From an uncultured Bacteroidota bacterium (GTDB taxonomy: Bacteria > Bacteroidota > Bacteroidia > Bacteroidales > UBA12481), in the NCBI GenBank assembly GCA_903851365.1, contig CAINOB010000062.1, positions 62,001-126,000 of the forward strand: 64,000 nucleotides of DNA, in the 5' to 3' direction. A program made the position numbers and the translations under genes. Positions 41,557 to 49,322 of this stretch are shown here, piece by piece; the stretch's first letter is position 1; each line of letters begins with the position of its first letter. The notes below the pieces were generated by a model. That model did no database searches, was not told the origin of the DNA, and was given only the letters and a program-made list of their open reading frames with translations.

Positions 41557-43812
41557 TCAGCTGGTCTCTTTGTGGCTCCATTTCATGACGCTTCCAGCCT
41601 TCATCTGGCTTTCAATAATTTTCCCTTTGTTCTCGGGATCGGCCAAACGTAGGAATCCATCCTTTTCGGCATGAATTTCAATTCTGGTGACCTTCCCTTT
41701 GGTCACTTTTGCTGAAACAAGAAATGCTCCCTGGGCACGCAGATTAGTAAAAGATGCCTCTTTCCAGGAGGCAGGTATTGCCGGAAAAACATGGATGATT
41801 CCGGTGTGCGATTGAATCAGCATTTCCTGAAGACCCGAAGCAAAAGCAAAATTCCCCTCGAGGGTAAATGGCCGGTAAAGAAATTTGGATTTACCGCTTT
41901 TTGTCTGGTCGCCATTTACATGAAAACTGTTTGGCAGGGTAAAGCAAACCGCAAAGTCCTTTAAAGATTTGGCTGCCCTTTCACCGTCGAAGGCCCGGGC
42001 ATAGAGGTTCCCCATCCAGCTGTAGGAATATCCGCACCACCAGTCGGGACCAAATTTCTCCAAATTACGCAATGTATTTGTCAGGATTATTTGCGAGGCA
42101 GGACCATCAGACCAGTCGATGACACCAAGCGGATGCCAGGCAACAAGATGAGAAAAATGCCGATGACTCTCCAGGTAGCGCTGACCCGGAGCAAAATTCA
42201 ATCCTGTAGAGTCGTAAGCCAGACCGGGCCATTCGTTGAGGATGCGGGTCCATTTTGCAGCTTCCTCTTTTTTACCAAGCTCCTCGGCCAGCTCAGCAGC
42301 CTTATCAAAAGTGAACCTGATCATTCCAATATCAAAATTCGTTGTTTTTGTGAACCAGGCTTCGGGTGAATTATCATGAATTTCCGGTGATGAGCTTAGC
42401 GGAAGTTGCCTCAATCCGGAGGAATCCCGCACCGAGAATTCATCAAGAAATTTTGCGACTGAGGAAATGTATGGATAAGCCCTGTTGGCAAGAAAATCGC
42501 GATCGAGAGTATATTTCCAATGCAGATAAAAATGCTGTGAAAGCCATGCTGAAACTGTAGGCCCAAAGGAATACTGAATCCATCCGCCCATCGGTTCACC
42601 TTCCAGGGTAGCAACTCCGGGAACATTTAACCCACCGACACCAAAATAGCTTCGTGTATATCTTTCGTTTTCCGATTTTATGCTCCAAAGCCAGTTCAGA
42701 TATCCCTCCTCGAGGTCGAGATGATTGGCGCTATAGGCCGGCCAGTAGGAAAGCTGCGTATTCAGGTCATTATGAAAATCCCCTTTCCAGGGTGGCAGTT
42801 TACCATTATCAGCTGTCCACACCGCTTGGAGTGAGATCGGGGGAGCATCAGCACGCGCGGCCGATCCGAATTTATATTGCTCCATATACCATTGTTTTTG
42901 GAGTATGGTATCGGGTACCTGAAGGTCCGATTTGGCCCAGAATTTACGCCACCACTCCTGATGTTCCCGGTATGCATTGTCAAAATCCGGAGCATCAGCA
43001 GTGATTTTTTCTGCATTGGGCTGGCCCTTTTTATCTGAAAGTGAAGAGGTAATGGACCATTTACCGGTAACATTGCCGCCCGATTTTGCCCACTCCACCG
43101 ATACCATATAATAGAAGCCAGGCGCTCCCTGTTGCCGGTATACCATTTTGCCAGGAGTTTCGAGCACTTTTCCCTGCTGATAACCCAAACGTCTCAGATC
43201 CTGTCCACCAACCACATCGATCTTTCCTGCACCTGACAGGTCCTGGTAGACCGGCGGAACCAATTTCAAGGCAAAATCGGCCGGAACAGCAATAAAACGA
43301 AAATACCCAACCAGTTTATCAGCATGGACGAATGTTTGAAGCCTCACCCCATCAGGCCATTTAACATTGACCATTGCCCGCGCCAGGTTGAGCTCGGTTT
43401 TGGCTGGTTTATCCGATCCTTTCCAAAAAAATTCAATTGCAGCACCCGGGATCTTTGTGGGAGTAACCGCTTTATCATAAGCCCTATAATCAAAAAGTTC
43501 CTGTACTTTGCCGTAATCCTTCTCCATCCATTTCTGCATCACCCATTTGAAATTCCATTCGGGCAGACTCAACTCGGGTACCGCGCGCAGATCCCATAAA
43601 TCAGCACGATCGATGGAAAACCTGACGTTGGATCCCTTTAGCCACACCAATTCACCCAGCCACCCATTGCCAAGCGGTATCCCCTCATCCCATGTTTTGG
43701 CCAGGGAAGTGGAAGTCAGATTATTTTGTACAGCAGGGCCATCCGGCGAAGAACAGGCAAAAGCCATCAGGAGAATTGCGAAGCTGAATAGATGGAGAAT
43801 CGGGCGTTTCAT
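41557..43812 (-). CDS. Glycoside hydrolase family 95-like alpha-L-fucosidase, lipoprotein
   Basis: A 751-residue lipoprotein (lipobox LMAFACSSPD). N-terminal beta-sandwich (WDEGIPLGNGWLGELVWLKG, NVRFSIDRADLWDLRA), an (alpha/alpha)6-type middle with HNDLNTQLSYWPAYSANHLD and GWIQYSFGPTVSAWLSQHFY, and a C-terminal beta domain (SGKSKFLYRPFTLEGNFAFA). This order is diagnostic for GH95, which cleaves alpha-1,2-fucosyl links. Functional assignment is by fold motifs; some residues vary, so another substrate is possible. It converges with the TSUP gene. Confidence 0.82.
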   Translation of the reverse strand: MKRPILHLFSFAILLMAFACSSPDGPAVQNNLTSTSLAKTWDEGIPLGNGWLGELVWLKGSNVRFSIDRADLWDLRAVPELSLPEWNFKWVMQKWMEKDYGKVQELFDYRAYDKAVTPTKIPGAAIEFFWKGSDKPAKTELNLARAMVNVKWPDGVRLQTFVHADKLVGYFRFIAVPADFALKLVPPVYQDLSGAGKIDVVGGQDLRRLGYQQGKVLETPGKMVYRQQGAPGFYYMVSVEWAKSGGNVTGKWSITSSLSDKKGQPNAEKITADAPDFDNAYREHQEWWRKFWAKSDLQVPDTILQKQWYMEQYKFGSAARADAPPISLQAVWTADNGKLPPWKGDFHNDLNTQLSYWPAYSANHLDLEEGYLNWLWSIKSENERYTRSYFGVGGLNVPGVATLEGEPMGGWIQYSFGPTVSAWLSQHFYLHWKYTLDRDFLANRAYPYISSVAKFLDEFSVRDSSGLRQLPLSSSPEIHDNSPEAWFTKTTNFDIGMIRFTFDKAAELAEELGKKEEAAKWTRILNEWPGLAYDSTGLNFAPGQRYLESHRHFSHLVAWHPLGVIDWSDGPASQIILTNTLRNLEKFGPDWWCGYSYSWMGNLYARAFDGERAAKSLKDFAVCFTLPNSFHVNGDQTKSGKSKFLYRPFTLEGNFAFASGLQEMLIQSHTGIIHVFPAIPASWKEASFTNLRAQGAFLVSAKVTKGKVTRIEIHAEKDGFLRLADPENKGKIIESQMKAGSVMKWSHKETS

Positions 43813-43816
43813 GGGT

Positions 43817-43870
43817 GAATGTTTTTCAGATTATAAATGCCATTTTTGTAAAGATATTGAAAAAACATTC
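43817..43870. promoter_or_regulatory. Long inverted repeat in divergent intergenic region
   Basis: GAATGTTTTTCA (43817-43828) and TTGAAAAAACATTC (43857-43870) are near-complementary and flank both promoters of GH95 and the dgkA remnant (weak TATCTTTA and CATTTTTG). Might be an operator. Confidence 0.35.
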
Positions 43871-43875
43871 CCCGA

Positions 43876-44260
43876 ATGAAAACCAGAAAATTCTCAATTC
43901 CGGCACGTTTGCGCAGTTTCAGATATGCCTTTCAGGGCTTGTGGTGGCTGGTCAGGGAAGAACATAATTCGTGGATACATCTAGCCTTTGTGGTGGTTCT
44001 GATTCCCGCCGGATTCATACTGCATTTATCCCCTGTCTAGTGGACCTTAATCATACTTTGCATGGGGGTTGGTTCTTGGAATGGAATTGGTTAATTCAGC
44101 TATCGAGAGACTGGCCGATAAAATATCAACGGAACGCGATCCGGTTATCGGAAAAATCAAGGACCTCTCAGCTGGCGCGGTATTAATTTCCGCCATTGCC
44201 GCTGCCATAGTCGGGCTCATCATTTTAGTACCTAAATTTCTTATCCTGATCGGCTCATGA
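43876..44260 (+). pseudogene. dgkA: Undecaprenol/diacylglycerol kinase, inactivated by a nonsense codon and a frameshift
   Basis: From ATG 43876 the frame reads MKTRKFSIPARLRSFRYAFQ, GLWWLVREEHNSWIHLAFVV and VLIPAGFILHLSPV, then TAG (44038-44040, codon 55) where the family has Glu in the motif (S/P)xEW. After it the same frame continues WTLIILCMGV. A one-base slip near 44071 then moves the protein to another frame, VLGMELVNSAIERLADKIST, ERDPVIGKIKDLSAGAVLIS, AIAAAIVGLIILVPKFLIL. Together these are a complete small DgkA: E-to-stop and one extra base. The end overlaps the next start by ATGA. Two lesions in 35 bases argue against a single read error, but an assembly problem remains possible. Confidence 0.85.
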
Positions 44261-45342
44261 ACCGCAGTCATTTCCTGAAAAGTTCCCTTTTTACTATTGC
44301 CGGAATAACCCTGGCACCTTCATTTTTAATCGGGGGCACTGGGAAATCGGTCATGCCCGGCAATTGGGCTTGGATGGACGGCTCACTCCAGACGCGCTCT
44401 GATCAGTGGAAAAAATTGTTCGACAAGCTATTAAACGGAAATGTCAACGGTTTGCTGGTTAATGGAAGCAATGAATTGTACGAAAAGATTGGGCCACTGG
44501 GTCAGCAGGCGGGTATGCAGATCCATGCCTGGCGCTGGACCATGAACCGCGGTGATCATATGAAAGATCATCCCGAATGGTACTCGGTGAACAGGCTCGG
44601 GCAATCAGTTATTGATAAGCCTCCCTATGTAAATTATTACCGCTGGATGTGCCCATCGCATCCGGAGGTAAAGGATTTATTGATAAAAGACTATTCGGGA
44701 TTGTCGGAAATTACGGGAATAAAGGGCGTTCATCTGGATTATGTCAGGTATTGCGATATTTTTCTGCCGGTAGCCCTTTTACCCAAATACCACCTGGTTC
44801 AGGATTTTGAGATGCCCGAGTTTGACTACTGTTACTGTCCTCTTTGTCGCAGCCTGTTTAAGGAAAAATCCGGATATGATCCAATGGATAAAGCCGATCC
44901 AAGCACGGATCTTGCATGGCATCATTTCCGGCTGGATCAGCTGGTAAATGTGGTCCGTGGAATTGCCGATGCCATTCATCAAAAGGGATCTATCATTACC
45001 GGAGCGGTATTTCCAACTCCGGAAATGTCGCGCAGGATGGTGCGGCAAGACTGGGCCCGATTCAACCTCGACGCCTATCTGCCTATGCTTTATCATGATT
45101 TTTACCTCAAGCCTACCGACTGGATTGGTGAATGCATCGCTGAAGCCCGAAAAGAAATGGGCAATGGCACTCCTATTTATGCCGGCGTTATGATGAACCC
45201 CCAGACATTCAATCCGGAGGTACTCGCCAAAACGATCCGACAGGTCAAGGAAGCTGGAGGCCAGGGCATTTCATCTTTTACTGCTGGCGGATTAGGCAAG
45301 GAGCAGCTTGAAGTGCTGAAGAAATACGTTAGTGCATTATGA
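44257..45342 (+). CDS. GHL10-type glycosyl hydrolase-like protein, secreted
   Basis: A 361-residue protein with a signal-like N-terminus (SHFLKSSLFTIAGITLAPSF). A (beta/alpha)8-type arrangement with landmarks GMQIHAWRWTMNRGDHMKDH, GIKGVHLDYVRYCD and VKEAGGQGISSFTAGG fits the GHL10/DUF187 family of hydrolase-like proteins. Asp and Glu near the C-terminal face (GVHLDYVRY, FDYCYCPLCRS with two Cys pairs) could form the active site. Substrate unknown. The start overlaps the dgkA remnant stop (ATGA). Confidence 0.75.
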   Translation: MNRSHFLKSSLFTIAGITLAPSFLIGGTGKSVMPGNWAWMDGSLQTRSDQWKKLFDKLLNGNVNGLLVNGSNELYEKIGPLGQQAGMQIHAWRWTMNRGDHMKDHPEWYSVNRLGQSVIDKPPYVNYYRWMCPSHPEVKDLLIKDYSGLSEITGIKGVHLDYVRYCDIFLPVALLPKYHLVQDFEMPEFDYCYCPLCRSLFKEKSGYDPMDKADPSTDLAWHHFRLDQLVNVVRGIADAIHQKGSIITGAVFPTPEMSRRMVRQDWARFNLDAYLPMLYHDFYLKPTDWIGECIAEARKEMGNGTPIYAGVMMNPQTFNPEVLAKTIRQVKEAGGQGISSFTAGGLGKEQLEVLKKYVSAL

Positions 45343-47551
45343 TTTCGTCGGCAAACATCCAGCAGGGACTGCCGGCACCGGCATGACCAGCGGGACAGGT
45401 TTTCGGACTGATGGCCTTCACACGAAGATATCTTGCCTGAAACTCTTTTGATACTCCAAATACTTTGCGGGCATCAGTGAATTTATCCCAGGTTTTGTCG
45501 TTTACAACCCTGCCTGCGGTTTCATAATTCTTTCCGTTCGATGAATATTCGAATACCACCTCAAGAGGCAATAAAATCCAGCTTCCGGGTGCATTAAGAA
45601 AATCAACGGATAAGCCTTTAAAATTTTGCATTTTCCCCAGATCGATGTCGGCAATCATGTCGGTTCCCTCCCATCCCAACCATTCACCATTGGCAAAATC
45701 AGGATCACTTGTCCGGCCATCCAACATAACAATCTGATTTTTGGGCTTATATTTCGGACTCGGTGGATTTATAAATTTGATTGAAAAGGTAGCATGAGTA
45801 TAAACACCGGTCCGGAGAAAGCTCCTAACCCCTCGGGCATCAATAGAAACCGCCTGCAACAGGGTGGTCTCATGCAGGTTCAATGGGCCTGTATATTTAA
45901 GAGAATGCTGATCTGGGGTGGAGCCATCAAGGGTGTAAAATATATTGTCTGAATCTGCATCACTCGACAGCTGCACACTGATTGAATCGAGGAAAGCGCC
46001 GGATTCCGGTCTCAATGTCAGAAGCGGCAATCTTTTGTGCAAAGCCACGTAGGCTAATGCGGGTGTTGAGCGGGACTGGATTATCCGAATCCTGACCTTT
46101 GATGCGGTAACCGGCTCAAACCTCAGCAGTCTGGAGTATCCTACAGTAGTTGCCCGGGTGACTTCTCTCCAATGTTCCCCTTTCCACACCTCCACCGAAA
46201 ATTGTTCAATCCGCTGGCCATACCTGATATTCTCCCTGATCTCCAGGCAGTCGAATGTCTTTTCGCCGTTCAGCATTAAGGTCAGGAATGGTGCTTCCGA
46301 ACTTTTCTTTGGCATCCAGAATTTATCGAGGCCGCGTGAAAGAACATAAAATGGCTTGGTCCCTGGCGCTGAAGAGGACGCTTCCACGACTGCTCCCTCG
46401 GCAAGATTTTCATCAAAAATCTGATCACGTACAGCCTTGAATTCTTTTAGTATCCGGTGATCATACTGATGAATCAGTCCGCGTTTATCAGGGGGTACAT
46501 TTAACAGCAGCTGAGAGTTCTGGCCAACAGAAGCAAACCAGATATCGAGCAATTTTTCCGGAGATTTCACACTCAGATCTTCTGCAATATGATTGAACCA
46601 TCCGGGGCGAATGGATACATCCACTTCTGACGGGTACCAGATAAGAGCTGGTGCCTGTATGATTTTACTGCGGCTGCCAAGATCCTGCTGCATCATGTCT
46701 CCCGAAGGGATGAATACACCATCAGTTGGCGCCTTTTGCGATCCTGCCGCAATCGCATCGGTGCTGGTCGATGTATAGGGAACCACTGACCATTCCGTTG
46801 GCCTTCCATAACCGGATTCAGTTCCCACCCAGCGAACATCAGGACCCATAACAGCTATCGTTGCTGCAGGCTGAAGCTTACGCACCGTGGAGTAGAATCG
46901 CAGCCAGTCATAAACCTGGCGCTTGCCATTCGGGCCTTCGCCACACGCACCATCGAACCAGACTTCATCCACCCGGCCATATTTGGTAAGCAGTTCAGTC
47001 ATCTGATTGACAAAATAGTCGTTATACTGATCGGTTCCATAAGTTTTCTCATGACGATCCCAGGGGGAAAGATAAACGCCGAATTTCATACCGGCATCGT
47101 GACAGGCTTTTGCCAGGGCACCCACCACATCGCCTTTTCCGCCCATCCAGGGGGAAGATTTCACTGAATGTGTGGTGTATTCGCTCGGCCATAAACAAAA
47201 CCCATCGTGATGCTTGGCGGTGATGATGATCATTTTCATTCCGGCATCCTGAGCCACCTGAACCCACTGTGCGGCATCAAAAGCCGTAGGATTAAACAGC
47301 GATTCATCTTCCGTTCCTTCGCCCCACTCCCGGTTAGTAAAGGTGTTCATCCCAAAGTGGGCAAACATCGTGAACTCCAGCTCCTGCCAGGCAACCTGAC
47401 GATCGGAGGGAGCTACCTTTGAGGCCTTTTCAATAATCGATTCCGACGATTCGCCCTTTTTAATGGCTACATAATTGCTTTTTGGGCGCGATTCGCGGCA
47501 CGATGAAAGCAACATCAAAGCGGGGAGCAAAAGGGAGACTATGTATTTCAT
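45329..47551 (-). CDS. Alpha-L-fucosidase (GH29) lipoprotein with discoidin-like and CHB_HEX modules
   Basis: A 740-residue lipoprotein from ATG 47551 (MKYIVSLLLPALMLLSSCRE). A GH29 TIM barrel (LEFTMFAHFGMNTFTNREWG, MKMIIITAKHHDGFCLWPS, VDEVWFDGACGEGPNG with nucleophile Asp200) is followed by discoidin/F5-8-like segments (FLTLMLNGEKTFDCLEIREN), a chitobiase-type module (NIFYTLDGSTPDQHSLKY) and a final discoidin-like domain (DMIADIDLGKMQNFKGLSVD). It removes alpha-1,3/1,4-fucose. A 12-codon upstream extension is low-complexity AATTTGG repeat and is excluded. It converges with the GHL10 gene. Confidence 0.9.
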   Translation of the reverse strand: MKYIVSLLLPALMLLSSCRESRPKSNYVAIKKGESSESIIEKASKVAPSDRQVAWQELEFTMFAHFGMNTFTNREWGEGTEDESLFNPTAFDAAQWVQVAQDAGMKMIIITAKHHDGFCLWPSEYTTHSVKSSPWMGGKGDVVGALAKACHDAGMKFGVYLSPWDRHEKTYGTDQYNDYFVNQMTELLTKYGRVDEVWFDGACGEGPNGKRQVYDWLRFYSTVRKLQPAATIAVMGPDVRWVGTESGYGRPTEWSVVPYTSTSTDAIAAGSQKAPTDGVFIPSGDMMQQDLGSRSKIIQAPALIWYPSEVDVSIRPGWFNHIAEDLSVKSPEKLLDIWFASVGQNSQLLLNVPPDKRGLIHQYDHRILKEFKAVRDQIFDENLAEGAVVEASSSAPGTKPFYVLSRGLDKFWMPKKSSEAPFLTLMLNGEKTFDCLEIRENIRYGQRIEQFSVEVWKGEHWREVTRATTVGYSRLLRFEPVTASKVRIRIIQSRSTPALAYVALHKRLPLLTLRPESGAFLDSISVQLSSDADSDNIFYTLDGSTPDQHSLKYTGPLNLHETTLLQAVSIDARGVRSFLRTGVYTHATFSIKFINPPSPKYKPKNQIVMLDGRTSDPDFANGEWLGWEGTDMIADIDLGKMQNFKGLSVDFLNAPGSWILLPLEVVFEYSSNGKNYETAGRVVNDKTWDKFTDARKVFGVSKEFQARYLRVKAISPKTCPAGHAGAGSPCWMFADEIIMH

Positions 47552-47558
47552 AAGACTG

Positions 47559-47640
47559 GGGAATTTGGCAATTTGATAATTCGGCAATTCGTTGATTTCG
47601 TGGTTTGGGACGGGGTCCCCGCCTTCGCGGGGATGACAAT
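47559..47640. repeat. AATTTGG-type text plus palindromic family B, copy 4
   Basis: Low-complexity GGGAATTTGGCAATTTGATA and TTCGGCAATTCGTTG (47559-47597), then a family B palindrome CGTGGTTTGGGACGGGGTCC...GGGGATGACAAT (47599-47640). Confidence 0.75.
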
Positions 47641-47702
47641 TCTATCGAATTTGGTTTCTATCAAAAATAGTTAAAAGGATATAGAATTGGTAGCGCATAA
47701 TT

Positions 47703-47710
47703 TATCTTTG
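47703..47710 (+). promoter_or_regulatory. -7 promoter element of serine hydrolase
   Basis: TATCTTTG, a perfect TAnnTTTG, 23 bases before ATG 47733. Confidence 0.6.
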
Positions 47711-47732
47711 ATCGGACCTAGAATTATTCGCT

Positions 47733-49304
47733 ATGAAAAATCTTTTCCGTTTGATGTTGGTGCAATGTTTTCTGCTGGCCTTTCCTGGCGGGGTAAAATC
47801 TCAGATTGCTACCGATGCTATCGATAAGCTGGTAGCCAATGCTCTCAAAACTTTTGATGTTCCGGGCATTGCCGTTGGGATAGTAAAGGACGGGCAATTG
47901 ATCTTTGCCAAAGGATATGGTCTGCGCTCGCTTGCAACCGGGAAACCGATGGATGAGCACACCCTTTTTGGCATTGCCTCCAATACCAAGGCCTTTACTG
48001 CAACCTCACTTGGGATATTGGTGGATGAAGGAAAATTAAAATGGGACGACAAGGTGATTGATTATATTCCCGAGTTCAGGCTGTATAACCCATATGTTAC
48101 CCAGGATTTTACAATCAGGGATCTGCTCACTCACCGGAGCGGCATGGGTTTGGGTGCTGGCGACCTGATGATCTGGCCAGATGGCAGTGATTTTACGAGG
48201 ACCGATATCATCCATAATCTGAGGTATTTGAAACAGGTATCACCGTTCCGTGCAAAATATGATTACGATAATAACTTATATATCGTTGCAGGTGAAATTG
48301 TTGCAAAAGTGGCTGGAATGCCCTGGGAGGAATTCGTCCAGAAAAGAATTCTGCAGCCATTGGAAATGAAAGAGAGCGCAACCTCTTTTGTGCGTTTAAA
48401 AGATACTTCCAACGTCATTGCTGCACATGGCGAAGTCAATGGCAAGGTACAGGTGATTGAGCGATCAAAGGGCGAACTCATGGATGCCGCCGGCGGAATC
48501 TATTCCAACGTGAGCGATCTTAGCAAATGGGTGATCATGCATCTCAATAAGGGAAACTACGGCCAGGATAAGAAAAACCGTTTAATCAGCCCACGAAGCC
48601 ACCAGGATCTGTGGACCCCTCAAACCCTGATGAGCGTTGATACTTACCCACCCTATAATTCGCATTTCGCTGCTTATGGATTGGGATTCCGGCTATCGGA
48701 TGTAAAAGGTTATATGGAAGTTTCTCATACCGGCGGACTGGCTGGTATGGTGACACAAATTACCATGTATCCTGAGCTTAATCTGGGAATCATAGTTTTG
48801 ACAAATCAGCAGGTCGGAGCGGCGTTTACAGCCATAGCTAACCAGATTAAAGACAGCTACCTGGGAGTTTCGGGAATCGACTGGGTTAAATTGCTGAGCG
48901 ACAGGATTAAGCAAAGTGAAGAAAATGCAGCAAATGTTACCGGCAAAGTCTGGCAGGAAATACAGAAACAATCATCTGCTGCGACAAAACCCGACTTGCA
49001 ACTATTAACAGGGACCTATCGGGATCCTTGGTTTGGTGATATTTTTATTGACCTGAAAGACGGAAAGCTGACGATTCGGGCAAAGAGATCGCCGGGATTA
49101 ACGGGAGAGTTGATCTTTTATCAGGGCCAGACTTTCGTCGCAAAATGGAACGACCGGAGCATGGATGCTGATGCTTTTGTTTTGTTCCAGACCGGTTACG
49201 ACGGCAAGCCATCGGGGATAAAGATGAAACCCATATCGCCCAATACGGATTTCAGCTTCGATTTTCAAGACCTGGATTTTACGAGAGTTACCGACAGTAA
49301 ATAA
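47733..49304 (+). CDS. Serine hydrolase of the class C beta-lactamase/D-peptidase type
   Basis: A 523-residue exported protein (signal LVQCFLLAFPGGVKSQ). The beta-lactamase/transpeptidase fold shows GIASNTKAFTATSLG (SxxK), YDYDNNLYIVAGEI (YxN) and VSHTGGLAGM (KTG-like HTG). The C-terminal about 120 residues resemble the DUF3471-type beta domain often fused to such hydrolases (LQLLTGTYRDPWFGDIFIDL). Typical roles are peptidoglycan carboxypeptidase or ester hydrolysis; no evidence for true antibiotic resistance. It is 18 bp upstream of the GH32-like gene and shares a promoter. Confidence 0.88.
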   Translation: MKNLFRLMLVQCFLLAFPGGVKSQIATDAIDKLVANALKTFDVPGIAVGIVKDGQLIFAKGYGLRSLATGKPMDEHTLFGIASNTKAFTATSLGILVDEGKLKWDDKVIDYIPEFRLYNPYVTQDFTIRDLLTHRSGMGLGAGDLMIWPDGSDFTRTDIIHNLRYLKQVSPFRAKYDYDNNLYIVAGEIVAKVAGMPWEEFVQKRILQPLEMKESATSFVRLKDTSNVIAAHGEVNGKVQVIERSKGELMDAAGGIYSNVSDLSKWVIMHLNKGNYGQDKKNRLISPRSHQDLWTPQTLMSVDTYPPYNSHFAAYGLGFRLSDVKGYMEVSHTGGLAGMVTQITMYPELNLGIIVLTNQQVGAAFTAIANQIKDSYLGVSGIDWVKLLSDRIKQSEENAANVTGKVWQEIQKQSSAATKPDLQLLTGTYRDPWFGDIFIDLKDGKLTIRAKRSPGLTGELIFYQGQTFVAKWNDRSMDADAFVLFQTGYDGKPSGIKMKPISPNTDFSFDFQDLDFTRVTDSK

Positions 49305-49322
49305 TAAAATCAACCCGTCAAA

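Noticed and set aside
47552-47587. 12-codon extension of the GH29 gene
   Set aside because: Low-complexity AATTTGG repeat; the lipoprotein signal begins at ATG 47551.
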